Part shown: positions 1 through 6,715 of the stretch, piece after piece | Layout of the letters: each line of letters starts with the position of its first letter | How positions within the stretch are numbered: position 1 is the first letter of the stretch | From: Candidatus Rifleibacteriota bacterium | GTDB lineage: Bacteria > Riflebacteria > Ozemobacteria > Ozemobacterales > Ozemobacteraceae | Length of the DNA stretch: 14,041 nt | Assembly (NCBI GenBank): GCA_029560455.1 | Contig: JAKQKW010000414.1 | Location: 1-14,041, forward strand | Reading direction: 5' to 3' | Translations under genes and position numbers: made by a program | Notes under the pieces: model-generated | What the model was told of the DNA's origin: nothing | What the model saw: the letters and a program-made list of their open reading frames with translations, nothing else | Database searches by the model: none

Positions 1-105
1 ATTCGCAACCGCAAATTCATCGATCCCGAAAGCATGTTCTGGCTCAATGTTCTCGAAACCACCGGCCAGCCCCGCTGGATGCAGAACAAGCCCCGCACCG
101 CCTGA
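1..105 (+). CDS. 3' end of an unidentified protein (partial)
   Basis: Frame 1 is open from the first base to a TGA at 103-105 and encodes the last 34 residues of a protein that starts outside the window. The visible tail contains FIDPESMFWLNVLETTGQ and ends in a basic stretch, NKPRTA. I do not recognise a family from this fragment. It is read as real because the frame is uninterrupted, uses codons like the neighbouring genes, and stops one base before the stop codon of the convergent phosphatase gene, which is typical of tail-to-tail packing. No terminator hairpin is visible between the two genes. Confidence 0.6.
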   Translation: MRNRKFIDPESMFWLNVLETTGQPRWMQNKPRTA

Positions 106-106
106 T

Positions 107-898
107 TTATCTGCTCAGGGTGGGGGCGAGCAGGCGCATCGACTCTTCGTGCAGAATGCCGTTGGTGGCGAGCAGTTCGTAACTGTCGAGGGCCATCGGT
201 GTGCCGTCGAAGCGGGTGACGCGGCCGCCGGCTTCGTTGACCAGCAGTGTGCCGGCTGCGACATCCCAGGGTTTGAGGTTGGTTTCCCAGTAGACGGCAA
301 AGATGCCGCGGGCGATATGACAAAGATCGAGGGCGGCCGAACCGAGGCGACGCACGCATTGAACGTGCATCAGCATGATTTTAAGTCGTTCGACAATCAC
401 TTCGATATTTTCGCGCCGGGTATAGGGGAAACCGGTTACCGCCAGTGCGTCGTTCATCGTGTTCTGGGTGCCGACGCGAATCCTGGTGCCGTTCACAAAA
501 GCACCGCCGCCCTTGAAACAATGGTAAACATCATTGTTCATCGGATTCATCACGACACCGACAACCGGTTCGCCATCATGACACAGGGCGATGGAAACAG
601 CAAAGTGGGGCAGGCGGTTGGCAAAATTCGTCGTGCCGTCGAGCGGGTCGACCACCCAGACTTCGCCGTGCCGCCAGTCATCGCCGCCGTCTTCCTCGCC
701 ATGAAAACGGATTTTCGGAAACCTCGACAGCAGTTCCCTGCGAATCAGCCTCTCGGAAGCAATATCAACCTCGGTTACCAGATCGACGGTTCCCTTGTGA
801 ACGATTTCGTGAGAGTTGTTGAAACCGGTTCTAATAACGTCTGCGGCCATGGCGGCAACGTCACGGGCACCGGAGCAGAGATTTTCGAGGCTGTGCAT
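107..898 (-). CDS. Inositol monophosphatase family protein (SuhB/IMPase-like)
   Basis: This 263-residue protein belongs to the metal-dependent, lithium-sensitive phosphatase superfamily. These cytoplasmic enzymes remove phosphate from myo-inositol 1-phosphate or related substrates such as fructose 1,6-bisphosphate, PAP or NADP. The diagnostic signatures are in order: GEED (67-70) supplies a metal-binding Glu, DPLDGTTNF (84-92) is motif A with Asp84 and Asp87, and PWDVAAG (210-216) is motif B with Asp212. Length is normal for bacterial SuhB-type members. The start is supported by AGGAG just upstream of the ATG at 898. The gene is transcribed away from the 979 operon and ends one base from the stop of the convergent partial gene. 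Substrate cannot be decided from sequence: inositol phosphate, histidinol phosphate and sugar bisphosphate phosphatases share these motifs. Family assignment is firm, the specific activity is not. Confidence 0.93.
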   Translation of the reverse strand: MHSLENLCSGARDVAAMAADVIRTGFNNSHEIVHKGTVDLVTEVDIASERLIRRELLSRFPKIRFHGEEDGGDDWRHGEVWVVDPLDGTTNFANRLPHFAVSIALCHDGEPVVGVVMNPMNNDVYHCFKGGGAFVNGTRIRVGTQNTMNDALAVTGFPYTRRENIEVIVERLKIMLMHVQCVRRLGSAALDLCHIARGIFAVYWETNLKPWDVAAGTLLVNEAGGRVTRFDGTPMALDSYELLATNGILHEESMRLLAPTLSR

Positions 899-921
899 TA
901 TTGACTCCTGAGTGTGTTTAT

Positions 922-950
922 TTGATGATTACGGGCAATAATGATAGAAT
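922..950 (+). promoter_or_regulatory. Candidate sigma70-type promoter of the 979 operon
   Basis: TTGATG (922-927) and TAGAAT (945-950) are separated by 17 bases; the -10 is 5/6 and the -35 is 4/6 to consensus. The predicted start near 957 leaves a leader of about 22 bases containing the Shine-Dalgarno AAGGAG (968-973), five bases before the ATG at 979. The -10 overlaps the -10 of the divergent candidate promoter. Confidence 0.45.
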
Positions 951-969
951 TGTTTCTTAATAAAAACAA
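941..969 (-). promoter_or_regulatory. Candidate promoter of the phosphatase gene
   Basis: Read on the minus strand there is TTGTTT (964-969) and TATCAT (941-946) separated by 17 bases. The -10 is 5/6 to consensus and the -35 is 3/6. It is positioned to transcribe the gene starting at 898 and overlaps the plus-strand promoter at 922-950. Prediction by eye in an AT-rich spacer. Confidence 0.35.
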
Positions 970-978
970 GGAGCTCAG

Positions 979-2997
979 ATGCACCTGTCTTTGCATAAAA
1001 CTCTGCTGTCACTGTTGATCTGCAGCCTGGCCTGCCCGGCGCTGCACGCCGATAACGCTTCTTCTACACCTGTTAAGTCAGATATCAACCAGGCGCAGAT
1101 CACCGACGGCAATTTCAATTTTCCGGGAATTATTGCATCAGTTCCGGCTGCGGTTGCTTCGATTCCCTTTCCGGTTGCAAGCATTCCCGGCGAAATTCCG
1201 GTTCAGGAAATACCCGCCATCGACAACCTCCTGCAGATTGCAACCCAGACCCAGCCAGAGATAAACAGGCTGGCAACGCCGACCACACCTGCAGACACAC
1301 AGGCCGATCAGACCAGTGTGGCCGCAATATCTGGGCATGAGAACACAGCCTCTGGCAGTTTTTCATTAAAACCTGGCCTGAACCAGGAGCCAAAAGAAAT
1401 GCCGGTTGTTGCAAGCGCCTCTGCTGCAGCTGCCGGAGCAAATGCTTCGGCAACTTTTTATGACATCGCATCCGGAGCCCCGGCTCCGGCGTCGGCCGGT
1501 ATGGCCTTGACCGCATCTACAACTGCAGAAGCGAAGGGTAAGAAAGACAGCGAATATATCGACACGCTTTTCCCTGACCCGCTTTCGCCAGATTTCCCGT
1601 CTGAAAGTGGCATCAGTGATGCAGAAAAGAACCGGCCAGCCAGAGAAGTAATTGACGAAATCAACCAGAAGGCCGAAGAAATCGCCGAGCGCACCGCCAG
1701 AGAGCTTGGCATTGAATATATTCCGCCGTCTGAACGCCTGCCAAAAACCGAACCTGGCGAACTGGCCGCATCGGCAAGCAGTGAGCCTGGATCGGCAACT
1801 CCCGAAGTCGATTCTGGTGAGACTAAGGTCGTTACAGAAGACGACAGCGGTTCATGGGAATACCCTGGCGATACAAGAGCCTCTGCAGCAGCTGAAATCA
1901 AAAAGCCGCAGACAGACCGAGCCGATTCCAAAGACCAGAGCAATGCTGTTAAAGAAAATGAAATAACCGAAGAACCGGAAACAACAACCGCGCCCGAAAT
2001 CAAGCCGGCAAAAACTTCTGGCAGCACTTCATCGACAAAACCGGCAACGCCGGGCAAAACGACTGAAAAGGGCAAGCCCGCCGCACCTGCCGGAGCAGCT
2101 GAACATGGCGAATCTGCCGAACCGGGTAAATTGCCTGTTCCTGCTGAAACGGTCAAAACAGGCAAACTGACAGAATCGACTGAGACGGTTGAAGCCGGCA
2201 CAGCATCAGGTTCTGAAAATACTGGTGAAAAAGCAGCGGTCGACGAGTCTGTATTGGCATCTGAAACGGTTGTCACTGATTCAGAAAATGAGATAATTCC
2301 GGTGCAGTGGCCTGATTCACCAGAAGACCCCGAGTTCGCAACTGGCAGCCAGCAGCTTTTTACAGAGCAAACCGCCTCTGCAACCATCTCAAGCGGCGAA
2401 CTGCCAGGGCTTTTCGAAAAAGCCGAGGCTCTGACACCCGCTCTGATGACCCGCGGGAAACCAGAAGATGATGAGTCTGAGACTAGCGAAGTGAAAAAGA
2501 TTACTGGCCGCCTGGTGCCCGAAAAGCAACCGCTCGGACGACGTCGGTATCTGTATCGCTGGGTTCTGAAAACCGATGACGGCAGGCGTATTCCGCTGAA
2601 ATCGAATCTGAAGCTGCTCACTCAGGTCAGAAACGAGAAAATGCTCGACGGCAAGGTCAATTTGACCGGGCGTTTTGTCAAATCAGGCATGAATGAAGAA
2701 CTGCAGTATTTTGTCGTTGAGTCTGCCACCTTTGCCGATGCTTCAACCGCCTCAGGCACCACTGATATCAAGTCGAAACCCTCAGGCGCAGCAAAAAAAG
2801 GCACAGGTAAAAAGGGCAGACAACCGGCCGGAACAAAAAGTGCAACTCAGAAACCTGTAAAAACCAATACCGAAGCGGATAAAATTGATTCTGCCCACAA
2901 ATCCGGCAGTCCTGGCACGAAAAATGCTGCTAAAAAGCAGGACCTTCCCTCAGGCGACCTGAATCTGAAAAAAGCGCCGATGCCCGAACAGCCCTGA
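979..2997 (+). CDS. Exported low-complexity protein with acidic middle, small C-terminal domain and Lys-rich tail
   Basis: I do not recognise this 672-residue protein as a named family. Residues 1-24 form a signal peptide (basic N-region, hydrophobic LLSLLICSLACPALHA), probably cut after LHA by signal peptidase I; the Cys residues lack a proper lipobox. Residues 53-73 hold three tandem seven-residue units (ASVPAAV, ASIPFPV, ASIPGEI). Most of 100-495 is disordered-looking sequence rich in Ala, Glu, Pro, Thr and Ser. Residues about 508-585 look like the only folded part: a compact, probably beta-rich module with ITGRLVPE, YRWVLKTDDGRRIPL and VNLTGRFVKSG. The last 85 residues are Lys/Gly/Pro/Ser-rich and basic. 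A strong Shine-Dalgarno supports the start. Only 15 bases separate it from uvrC, so they are probably co-transcribed. An envelope or surface role is inferred from the signal peptide only. Confidence 0.8.
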   Translation: MHLSLHKTLLSLLICSLACPALHADNASSTPVKSDINQAQITDGNFNFPGIIASVPAAVASIPFPVASIPGEIPVQEIPAIDNLLQIATQTQPEINRLATPTTPADTQADQTSVAAISGHENTASGSFSLKPGLNQEPKEMPVVASASAAAAGANASATFYDIASGAPAPASAGMALTASTTAEAKGKKDSEYIDTLFPDPLSPDFPSESGISDAEKNRPAREVIDEINQKAEEIAERTARELGIEYIPPSERLPKTEPGELAASASSEPGSATPEVDSGETKVVTEDDSGSWEYPGDTRASAAAEIKKPQTDRADSKDQSNAVKENEITEEPETTTAPEIKPAKTSGSTSSTKPATPGKTTEKGKPAAPAGAAEHGESAEPGKLPVPAETVKTGKLTESTETVEAGTASGSENTGEKAAVDESVLASETVVTDSENEIIPVQWPDSPEDPEFATGSQQLFTEQTASATISSGELPGLFEKAEALTPALMTRGKPEDDESETSEVKKITGRLVPEKQPLGRRRYLYRWVLKTDDGRRIPLKSNLKLLTQVRNEKMLDGKVNLTGRFVKSGMNEELQYFVVESATFADASTASGTTDIKSKPSGAAKKGTGKKGRQPAGTKSATQKPVKTNTEADKIDSAHKSGSPGTKNAAKKQDLPSGDLNLKKAPMPEQP

Positions 2998-3012
2998 CAG
3001 GTTTAAAAGCAG

Positions 3013-4842
3013 ATGCAGAGCGAAAAACTCGACAAGATTCTTGCCCTGATGCCCGCCAACCCCGGCATCTACATCATGAAGAACCGGACTGGCGAAATCA
3101 TCTACATCGGCAAGTCGAGATCGCTGAAAAAACGCGTTAAATCATACTTCAACCGCCATCACGACAGTATGAAGACGTCTGTTCTCGTCTCGGCGATCGA
3201 AGACATCGAATTCATCGTCACCGAAACTGAAATCGAAGCGCTGATTCTTGAAAACAACCTGATCAAGAAGCATAAACCGCGCTACAACATACTGCTCAAA
3301 GACAGCAAAACGCACCCCTATATCAGAGTAACAATGAAAGAACGCTACCCGCGTCTCGAAAAGGTACGCAAGGTCAGTTTCCGCGATGGCAACCTCTACT
3401 TCGGGCCGTTTCCGAATGAGTATGATCTGACGCGGATCGTCGACCTGTTGTCACGCAATTTCAGGCTCTGCACCTCAAAAAAAGGCTTTGCAGCTGCGGC
3501 GCCGGGCAAAAAAATCAGGCCATGCCTCAAATACCACCTCGGCATCTGCCAGGGTATCTGCCAGGGCGCTGTCACCCCCGAAGAATACTCGGTATCGATT
3601 CATAAAGCTGTAGAAGTTCTTTCAGGCAGAAGCGACCCGGATTTCACCGGCCTCGAAAAGCAGCTTAAATCACTGGCCGACAGTTTCAGATTTGAAGAAG
3701 CCGCTGAAGTGCGCGATACGCTGACCGCTCTGCGCCGCTTTTTCGAAAACCAGAAGGTCGAATTCGTTAAACCTCTCAACCTCGATTTCTGGGGTATGTG
3801 CGAGGCCAACGACCGCCTGATCTTCTCGGTATTCTTCGTGCGCGGCGGCAAAATGCTGGGCAACCGCATACTCGATATCGAGCGCGAGCCCGAAACCTCG
3901 AATTCAGAAGTTCTGCAGACAGTTATCAGCCGTTTTTACGACAATAATATCATTCCGGCCGTCATTTACTGCTCGATAGAGCCCGACGGCGTCGACGCTC
4001 TGCTGGCAATGCTCAGTGGGCGCGCCGGCCGAAAAGTCGCTTTCCATATTCCGCGCAAGGGCCAGTTTCTCAATTTGCTCGCCATGGCAGATAACAACGC
4101 CCTCGAAATCATGCGCAACATCAAGTCAGAAGGGCATGAGCGCATCGACGAATCGGTCATCGATCTGCAGAATCTGCTCGAACTCAAGATCGCCCCGGTC
4201 AGAATCGAATGCGTTGACATTTCACACATCCAGGGAACCGATCCGGTCGCATCTTTGGTGGTCTGCCACAATGGGCGCCCGCGCAAAGGCGAGTATCGCC
4301 TCTATCACATAAAATCAGCCCAGGGCGGCGACGACCCGGCTTCGATTGCCGAAGTGACCCGTCGCCGTTTTTCGCGTCTGCTGCGCGAACGGGCGCAACT
4401 GCCTGACCTCTATATCGTCGACGGCGGCATTACCCAGGTCAGAGCGGCGATGCGTGAGCTCGAAGAGCTTAACGTCGAAACAGCCATTCTCGGCCTGGCC
4501 AAACGTGAAGAGACTTTAGTCAGGCCCGACGGCACCGAGATCAATCTGCCGTTTTCGAGTGCCGGCATGAAGAGCATCATCAAGCTGCGCAACGAAGCGC
4601 ACCGGTTCGCAAACACCTTTCAGAAAAAGACTCACAGCCGGCGGGTCATGCGCTCGGCTCTTCTCAATCTGCCGGGTGTCGGCCCGGCCACCCTGCGCAA
4701 AGCCCTCTGGGAATTCGGTTCAATGGCCAATGTCGCGGCAACGACGCCCGAAGAACTGCGGCAGCGTTGTCAGATACCGCTCAAAACCGCTGAGGTGATC
4801 ATTGCCTCGCTGAAGGAAGGTACCCATGAAAAAGCTGCTTAG
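3013..4842 (+). CDS. uvrC: UvrABC excinuclease subunit C
   Basis: UvrC makes both incisions, 3' and 5' of a DNA lesion, after UvrA and UvrB have located it (nucleotide excision repair, cytoplasm). The 609-residue length is normal. The N-terminal GIY-YIG nuclease has G18-I19-Y20 and Y31-I32-G33, giving the 3' cut. Four cysteines, C153, C171, C179 and C183, keep the C-X7-C-X3-C end spacing of the UvrC iron-sulfur ligand set. A UVR helical motif that contacts UvrB lies near 210-245 (FRFEEAAEVRDTL). The RNase H-like domain for the 5' cut carries D402 in VDISHIQG, D470 in IVDGG and H530 in EAHRFANTF. A helix-hairpin-helix (LNLPGVGPATLRKAL) lies near the C-terminus. All key residues appear present. 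The start fits the family; the ribosome site is weak, suggesting coupling to the gene 15 bases upstream. Confidence 0.98.
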   Translation: MQSEKLDKILALMPANPGIYIMKNRTGEIIYIGKSRSLKKRVKSYFNRHHDSMKTSVLVSAIEDIEFIVTETEIEALILENNLIKKHKPRYNILLKDSKTHPYIRVTMKERYPRLEKVRKVSFRDGNLYFGPFPNEYDLTRIVDLLSRNFRLCTSKKGFAAAAPGKKIRPCLKYHLGICQGICQGAVTPEEYSVSIHKAVEVLSGRSDPDFTGLEKQLKSLADSFRFEEAAEVRDTLTALRRFFENQKVEFVKPLNLDFWGMCEANDRLIFSVFFVRGGKMLGNRILDIEREPETSNSEVLQTVISRFYDNNIIPAVIYCSIEPDGVDALLAMLSGRAGRKVAFHIPRKGQFLNLLAMADNNALEIMRNIKSEGHERIDESVIDLQNLLELKIAPVRIECVDISHIQGTDPVASLVVCHNGRPRKGEYRLYHIKSAQGGDDPASIAEVTRRRFSRLLRERAQLPDLYIVDGGITQVRAAMRELEELNVETAILGLAKREETLVRPDGTEINLPFSSAGMKSIIKLRNEAHRFANTFQKKTHSRRVMRSALLNLPGVGPATLRKALWEFGSMANVAATTPEELRQRCQIPLKTAEVIIASLKEGTHEKAA

Positions 4843-5638
4843 ACCTTTTCTGGTTCTTCTCGTTCTGAGTGTCCTTTTCGGCGGCAGTTCGCAGGCGCTT
4901 ATCGAAATGCCGGCACCATCGCCAGAACAGCAGCTGCAGATTCTCGAGGCAGCATTCATGAAAGCATTCCAGGACCCGGAAGAATTTAAAGCCAGCGGAA
5001 TTTTTCAGCTTCTCGGGTATGATTCTGCGGAAATTTCCCTCATCGGCAAAATAACTCCGCGCCCGGCAAGTCTTTCGGTAGAAATTCTGCCTGCAGAAGG
5101 CGATGGCAGCTTCAGAACCCTCAAAGTTCTCTGTAATAAGGTCAGTTATTATAATCTGACCATCGAACGGGTAACCTTTGATTTTCCAGACAGCAGTATA
5201 AGTCTCGATGAGCTTGCAAACGGTCGACTGCGCTTCAAAACCGGCAGTCGCATAGATCTTAAAACCGAAGTTTCGGCCAATGACATTCTCAAAGTTTTTG
5301 AACTTTATGCCCAGGCCAGGTCGCTTTCAGGAATGAAGATGAAACTCGACAAAAACAGTGCCCGCCTTGTTGGGCGTATAAAAAAGGGTTTTGTCACCGC
5401 TCAATTCGACCTGAAGGGCAATACCCAGCTGCTCGACCCCAAAAGAGTCTATTTTCGCTGTGAAAAACTCACACTCAATGGTATGCCGATGCCAAGAAAT
5501 GCCGTTGCTCAGATATTCAAGCAGATCAACCCGGTATTTGATGCAAGCAAGACCTGGCTTAACCTCAATGTCGCCAGCATCGCCATCAAACCCGGCTTTG
5601 TCGAAACTCTTGCCAGCATAAGCCCGAAGAAAGGTTAA
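4826..5638 (+). CDS. Exported LmeA/DUF2993-like protein
   Basis: This 270-residue protein has a clear signal peptide (MKKLLRPF followed by a hydrophobic run, cleavage likely after SSQA at 24), so it is exported. The mature part is predicted beta-rich. The section from about 95 to 260 has the look of the DUF2993/LmeA family (lipid-binding tubular lipid-binding-like fold): repeated short strands such as KVLCNKVSYYNLTIERV and RVYFRCEKLTLNGMPMPRN, then LNLNVASIAIKPGF. In mycobacteria LmeA is a periplasmic phospholipid-binding protein linked to lipomannan; no such role can be assumed here. The start overlaps the end of uvrC by 17 bases and has GAAGGAAGG (4812-4820) just upstream, so translation is probably coupled. 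Family assignment is moderate, from overall pattern rather than a catalytic motif. Confidence 0.72.
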   Translation: MKKLLRPFLVLLVLSVLFGGSSQALIEMPAPSPEQQLQILEAAFMKAFQDPEEFKASGIFQLLGYDSAEISLIGKITPRPASLSVEILPAEGDGSFRTLKVLCNKVSYYNLTIERVTFDFPDSSISLDELANGRLRFKTGSRIDLKTEVSANDILKVFELYAQARSLSGMKMKLDKNSARLVGRIKKGFVTAQFDLKGNTQLLDPKRVYFRCEKLTLNGMPMPRNAVAQIFKQINPVFDASKTWLNLNVASIAIKPGFVETLASISPKKG

Positions 5639-5643
5639 GAATA

Positions 5644-6363
5644 ATGCCCACCAGTCGTCGCATTCATCGTATTTCACAAACCCTGCACCAGCGCCAGCTC
5701 GATATCGTCATTGCCCTCGATCTTGTACACGATCAGCACAACCTTTCTGCGGTTCTGCGTACCGCCGACGCCGCCGGCTTCGGCCGGGTAATCTGGGCCC
5801 CCGATTTTAAAAAGCCCGAAGAAGTTAACCCCGAAGTTTCAAAGGGGGCCGAGCGCTGGGTTGACCTTAAAGTTGTCGACGACATCAAACCTTCCCTCAC
5901 AGAACTGAGACAACAGGGATACAAAATTGCTGCTACCCACATGGGCCGTGAAGCCGTAGATTTTCGCAGTCTCGACTGGACTCAGCCCTGGGTCGTCGTT
6001 TTTGGCAACGAACACCGCGGCTGCTCCGAGGCGACTGTCGAAATGGCCGACGAGAACATTTTTCTACCGATGGCCGGTTTTGTACAGAGCCTCAATATTT
6101 CGGTCGCCGCAGCGGTAACCATGTACGAAATTCAGAGACAGAGACAACAGGCCGGCATGTACAACCGCAATGCCTCAGAAGAACAGGTTCGCCTGCTGTA
6201 CAACCAGTGGCGCCTCGCCGACGAGGAACTCACTCTCGACGACCTCTGGAAAAGGCCAGAAGGCCCGCTGCCGCCGCCTGACCAGCCGCACAAAGATGGC
6301 CGTGCCGACTGCCCGTTCTTTAAACGCCATCATAAGGGCTTCAGTCAGCAAAACAATCTCTGA
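5644..6363 (+). CDS. trmH: tRNA (guanosine-18-2'-O)-methyltransferase, SpoU/TrmH family
   Basis: This 239-residue cytoplasmic SPOUT enzyme should transfer a methyl group from S-adenosylmethionine to the ribose of G18 in the tRNA D-loop. All three SpoU motifs are visible: HNLSAVLRTADA (32-43) with the catalytic-type Arg39, VVVFGNEHRG (117-126) with Glu123, and LPMAGFVQSLNISVAAA (141-157), which forms the knotted cofactor site. The run EIQRQRQQAG after motif 3 and the short N-terminal helix resemble TrmH rather than the rRNA enzyme RlmB, which has an L30e-like N-terminal domain absent here. The C-terminal extension (about 175-239) is polar and ends in a His/Lys-rich tail. It begins five bases after the upstream stop and is probably the last gene of the operon. 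Target specificity (Gm18) is inferred from family resemblance. Confidence 0.93.
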   Translation: MPTSRRIHRISQTLHQRQLDIVIALDLVHDQHNLSAVLRTADAAGFGRVIWAPDFKKPEEVNPEVSKGAERWVDLKVVDDIKPSLTELRQQGYKIAATHMGREAVDFRSLDWTQPWVVVFGNEHRGCSEATVEMADENIFLPMAGFVQSLNISVAAAVTMYEIQRQRQQAGMYNRNASEEQVRLLYNQWRLADEELTLDDLWKRPEGPLPPPDQPHKDGRADCPFFKRHHKGFSQQNNL

Positions 6364-6430
6364 CTTTTTGCCCCGCTCAACCGGCCCGGGCCTGCTTAGT
6401 GCTTTATAAAACGAGAAACAGAGGGTTCTT

Positions 6431-6514
6431 CGTCGTTCCCGCGTTTATGCCCGGAGGGTACAGGCGGAAATCTTATCGTTAAGAGCTTAGATCACTGCCT
6501 GCTCAGGGATGACG
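6431..6514. repeat. Possible decayed palindromic dispersed repeat (REP/MITE-like)
   Basis: The segment starts with CGTCGTTCCC (6431-6440) and ends with GGGATGACG (6506-6514), whose reverse complement is CGTCATCCC, so the ends form an imperfect inverted repeat. Inside are TTCCCGC pairing imperfectly with GCGGAAA, a TCTTA-TCGT-TAAGA hairpin (6471-6484) and CCTG-CT-CAGG (6498-6507). This style resembles degenerate intergenic palindromic repeats found in many copies in bacterial genomes. Only one copy lies in the window, so its repeat nature is inferred. Confidence 0.35.
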
Positions 6515-6542
6515 TGAAATCTTTGAAATTGCATGCTCAATG

Positions 6543-6570
6543 TTGACAGACCGCCAGGGGCCGCTAAGAT
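6543..6570 (+). promoter_or_regulatory. Candidate sigma70-type promoter for the signal peptidase gene
   Basis: A perfect -35 TTGACA (6543-6548) is followed after 16 bases by TAAGAT (6565-6570), 4/6 to the -10 consensus. Transcription would start near 6577, inside the left arm of the perfect inverted repeat at 6572-6601, giving a leader of about 140 bases before the ATG at 6716. Confidence 0.5.
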
Positions 6571-6571
6571 A

Positions 6572-6601
6572 AAAGCGAACAGGTAGATGCCTGTTCGCTT
6601 T
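6572..6601. terminator. Perfect 12-bp inverted repeat: possible terminator or operator
   Basis: AAAGCGAACAGG (6572-6583), a six-base loop TAGATG, then CCTGTTCGCTTT (6590-6601) pair perfectly. Read as RNA it is a strong hairpin 209 bases after trmH and could end that operon, but the U-run after it is short (TTT then GC). In the opposite direction the tail is TTTTATC, better for a terminator although no gene there needs one. It also covers the predicted start point of the promoter at 6543-6570, so a protein-binding operator is equally plausible. The repeat is certain; its role is not. Confidence 0.5.
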
Positions 6602-6603
6602 GC

Positions 6604-6620
6604 TGTACAGAGATTGTACA
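6604..6620. promoter_or_regulatory. TGTACA-N5-TGTACA operator-like motif
   Basis: Two copies of the self-complementary hexamer TGTACA (6604-6609 and 6615-6620) are spaced 11 bases start to start, about one helical turn, so both face the same side of DNA. The left copy sits in an eight-base palindrome CTGTACAG (6603-6610). Placed in the leader between promoter and gene, it could bind a dimeric regulator. No specific regulator is recognised. Confidence 0.35.
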
Positions 6621-6659
6621 TTTTGAAAAAAAGTTAAAAATATCGTTTAGAAAAAATCG

Positions 6660-6680
6660 AACCTTTCCGAAGAGGTTTTT
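6660..6680 (+). terminator. Weak hairpin with T-run in the signal peptidase leader
   Basis: AACCTTT (6660-6666), loop CCGA, AGAGGTT (6671-6677) form a seven-pair stem with one G-U pair, and the right arm runs into TTTTT (6676-6680). It lies 36 bases before the ATG and could be a weak attenuator or leader stem. The stem is short, so chance is possible. Confidence 0.25.
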
Positions 6681-6715
6681 ACCAAACACATGCAGACCGA
6701 AAATGGAGTTGGTCG

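Larger units (their letters stand above)
6364..6715. other. Gene-free 352-base region between trmH and the signal peptidase gene
   Basis: No convincing gene lies here; short reading frames have no ribosome site or recognisable product. From left to right it contains a GC-rich palindrome GGCCCGGGCC (6383-6392), a decayed palindromic repeat-like segment (about 6431-6514), a promoter-like TTGACA/TAAGAT pair (6543-6570), a perfect 12-bp inverted repeat (6572-6601), a TGTACA pair (6604-6620), an A-rich tract (6625-6656) and a weak hairpin with a T-run (6660-6680). The right half is therefore likely regulatory for the signal peptidase gene. Confidence 0.7.

Noticed and set aside
47..904. Long + strand open frame (285 codons) opposite the phosphatase gene
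   Set aside because: It is the antisense shadow of a gene with clear IMPase motifs and has no ribosome site or recognisable product.
1021..1044. Lipoprotein signal in the 979 protein (Cys in the signal region)
   Set aside because: The residues before either Cys do not fit a lipobox (no Leu/Val/Ile at -3 with a small residue at -1); cleavage after LHA by signal peptidase I fits better.
1458..2621. Long - strand open frame (387 codons) inside the 979 gene
   Set aside because: The sequence is a Ser/Val/Gly-rich complement of a low-complexity Ala/Glu/Thr-rich gene. It lacks a signal of its own, while the + strand gene has a Shine-Dalgarno, signal peptide and operon context.
6383..6392. GGCCCGGGCC as the trmH terminator
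   Set aside because: It is a loopless palindrome with no T-run after it, so it cannot form a normal intrinsic terminator.
6575..6598. LexA (SOS) box, because of CGAAC...GTTCG
   Set aside because: The half-sites are separated by 12 to 14 bases, not the four of the Gram-positive box, and no other SOS signature fits; the perfect 12-bp inverted repeat explains the pattern.
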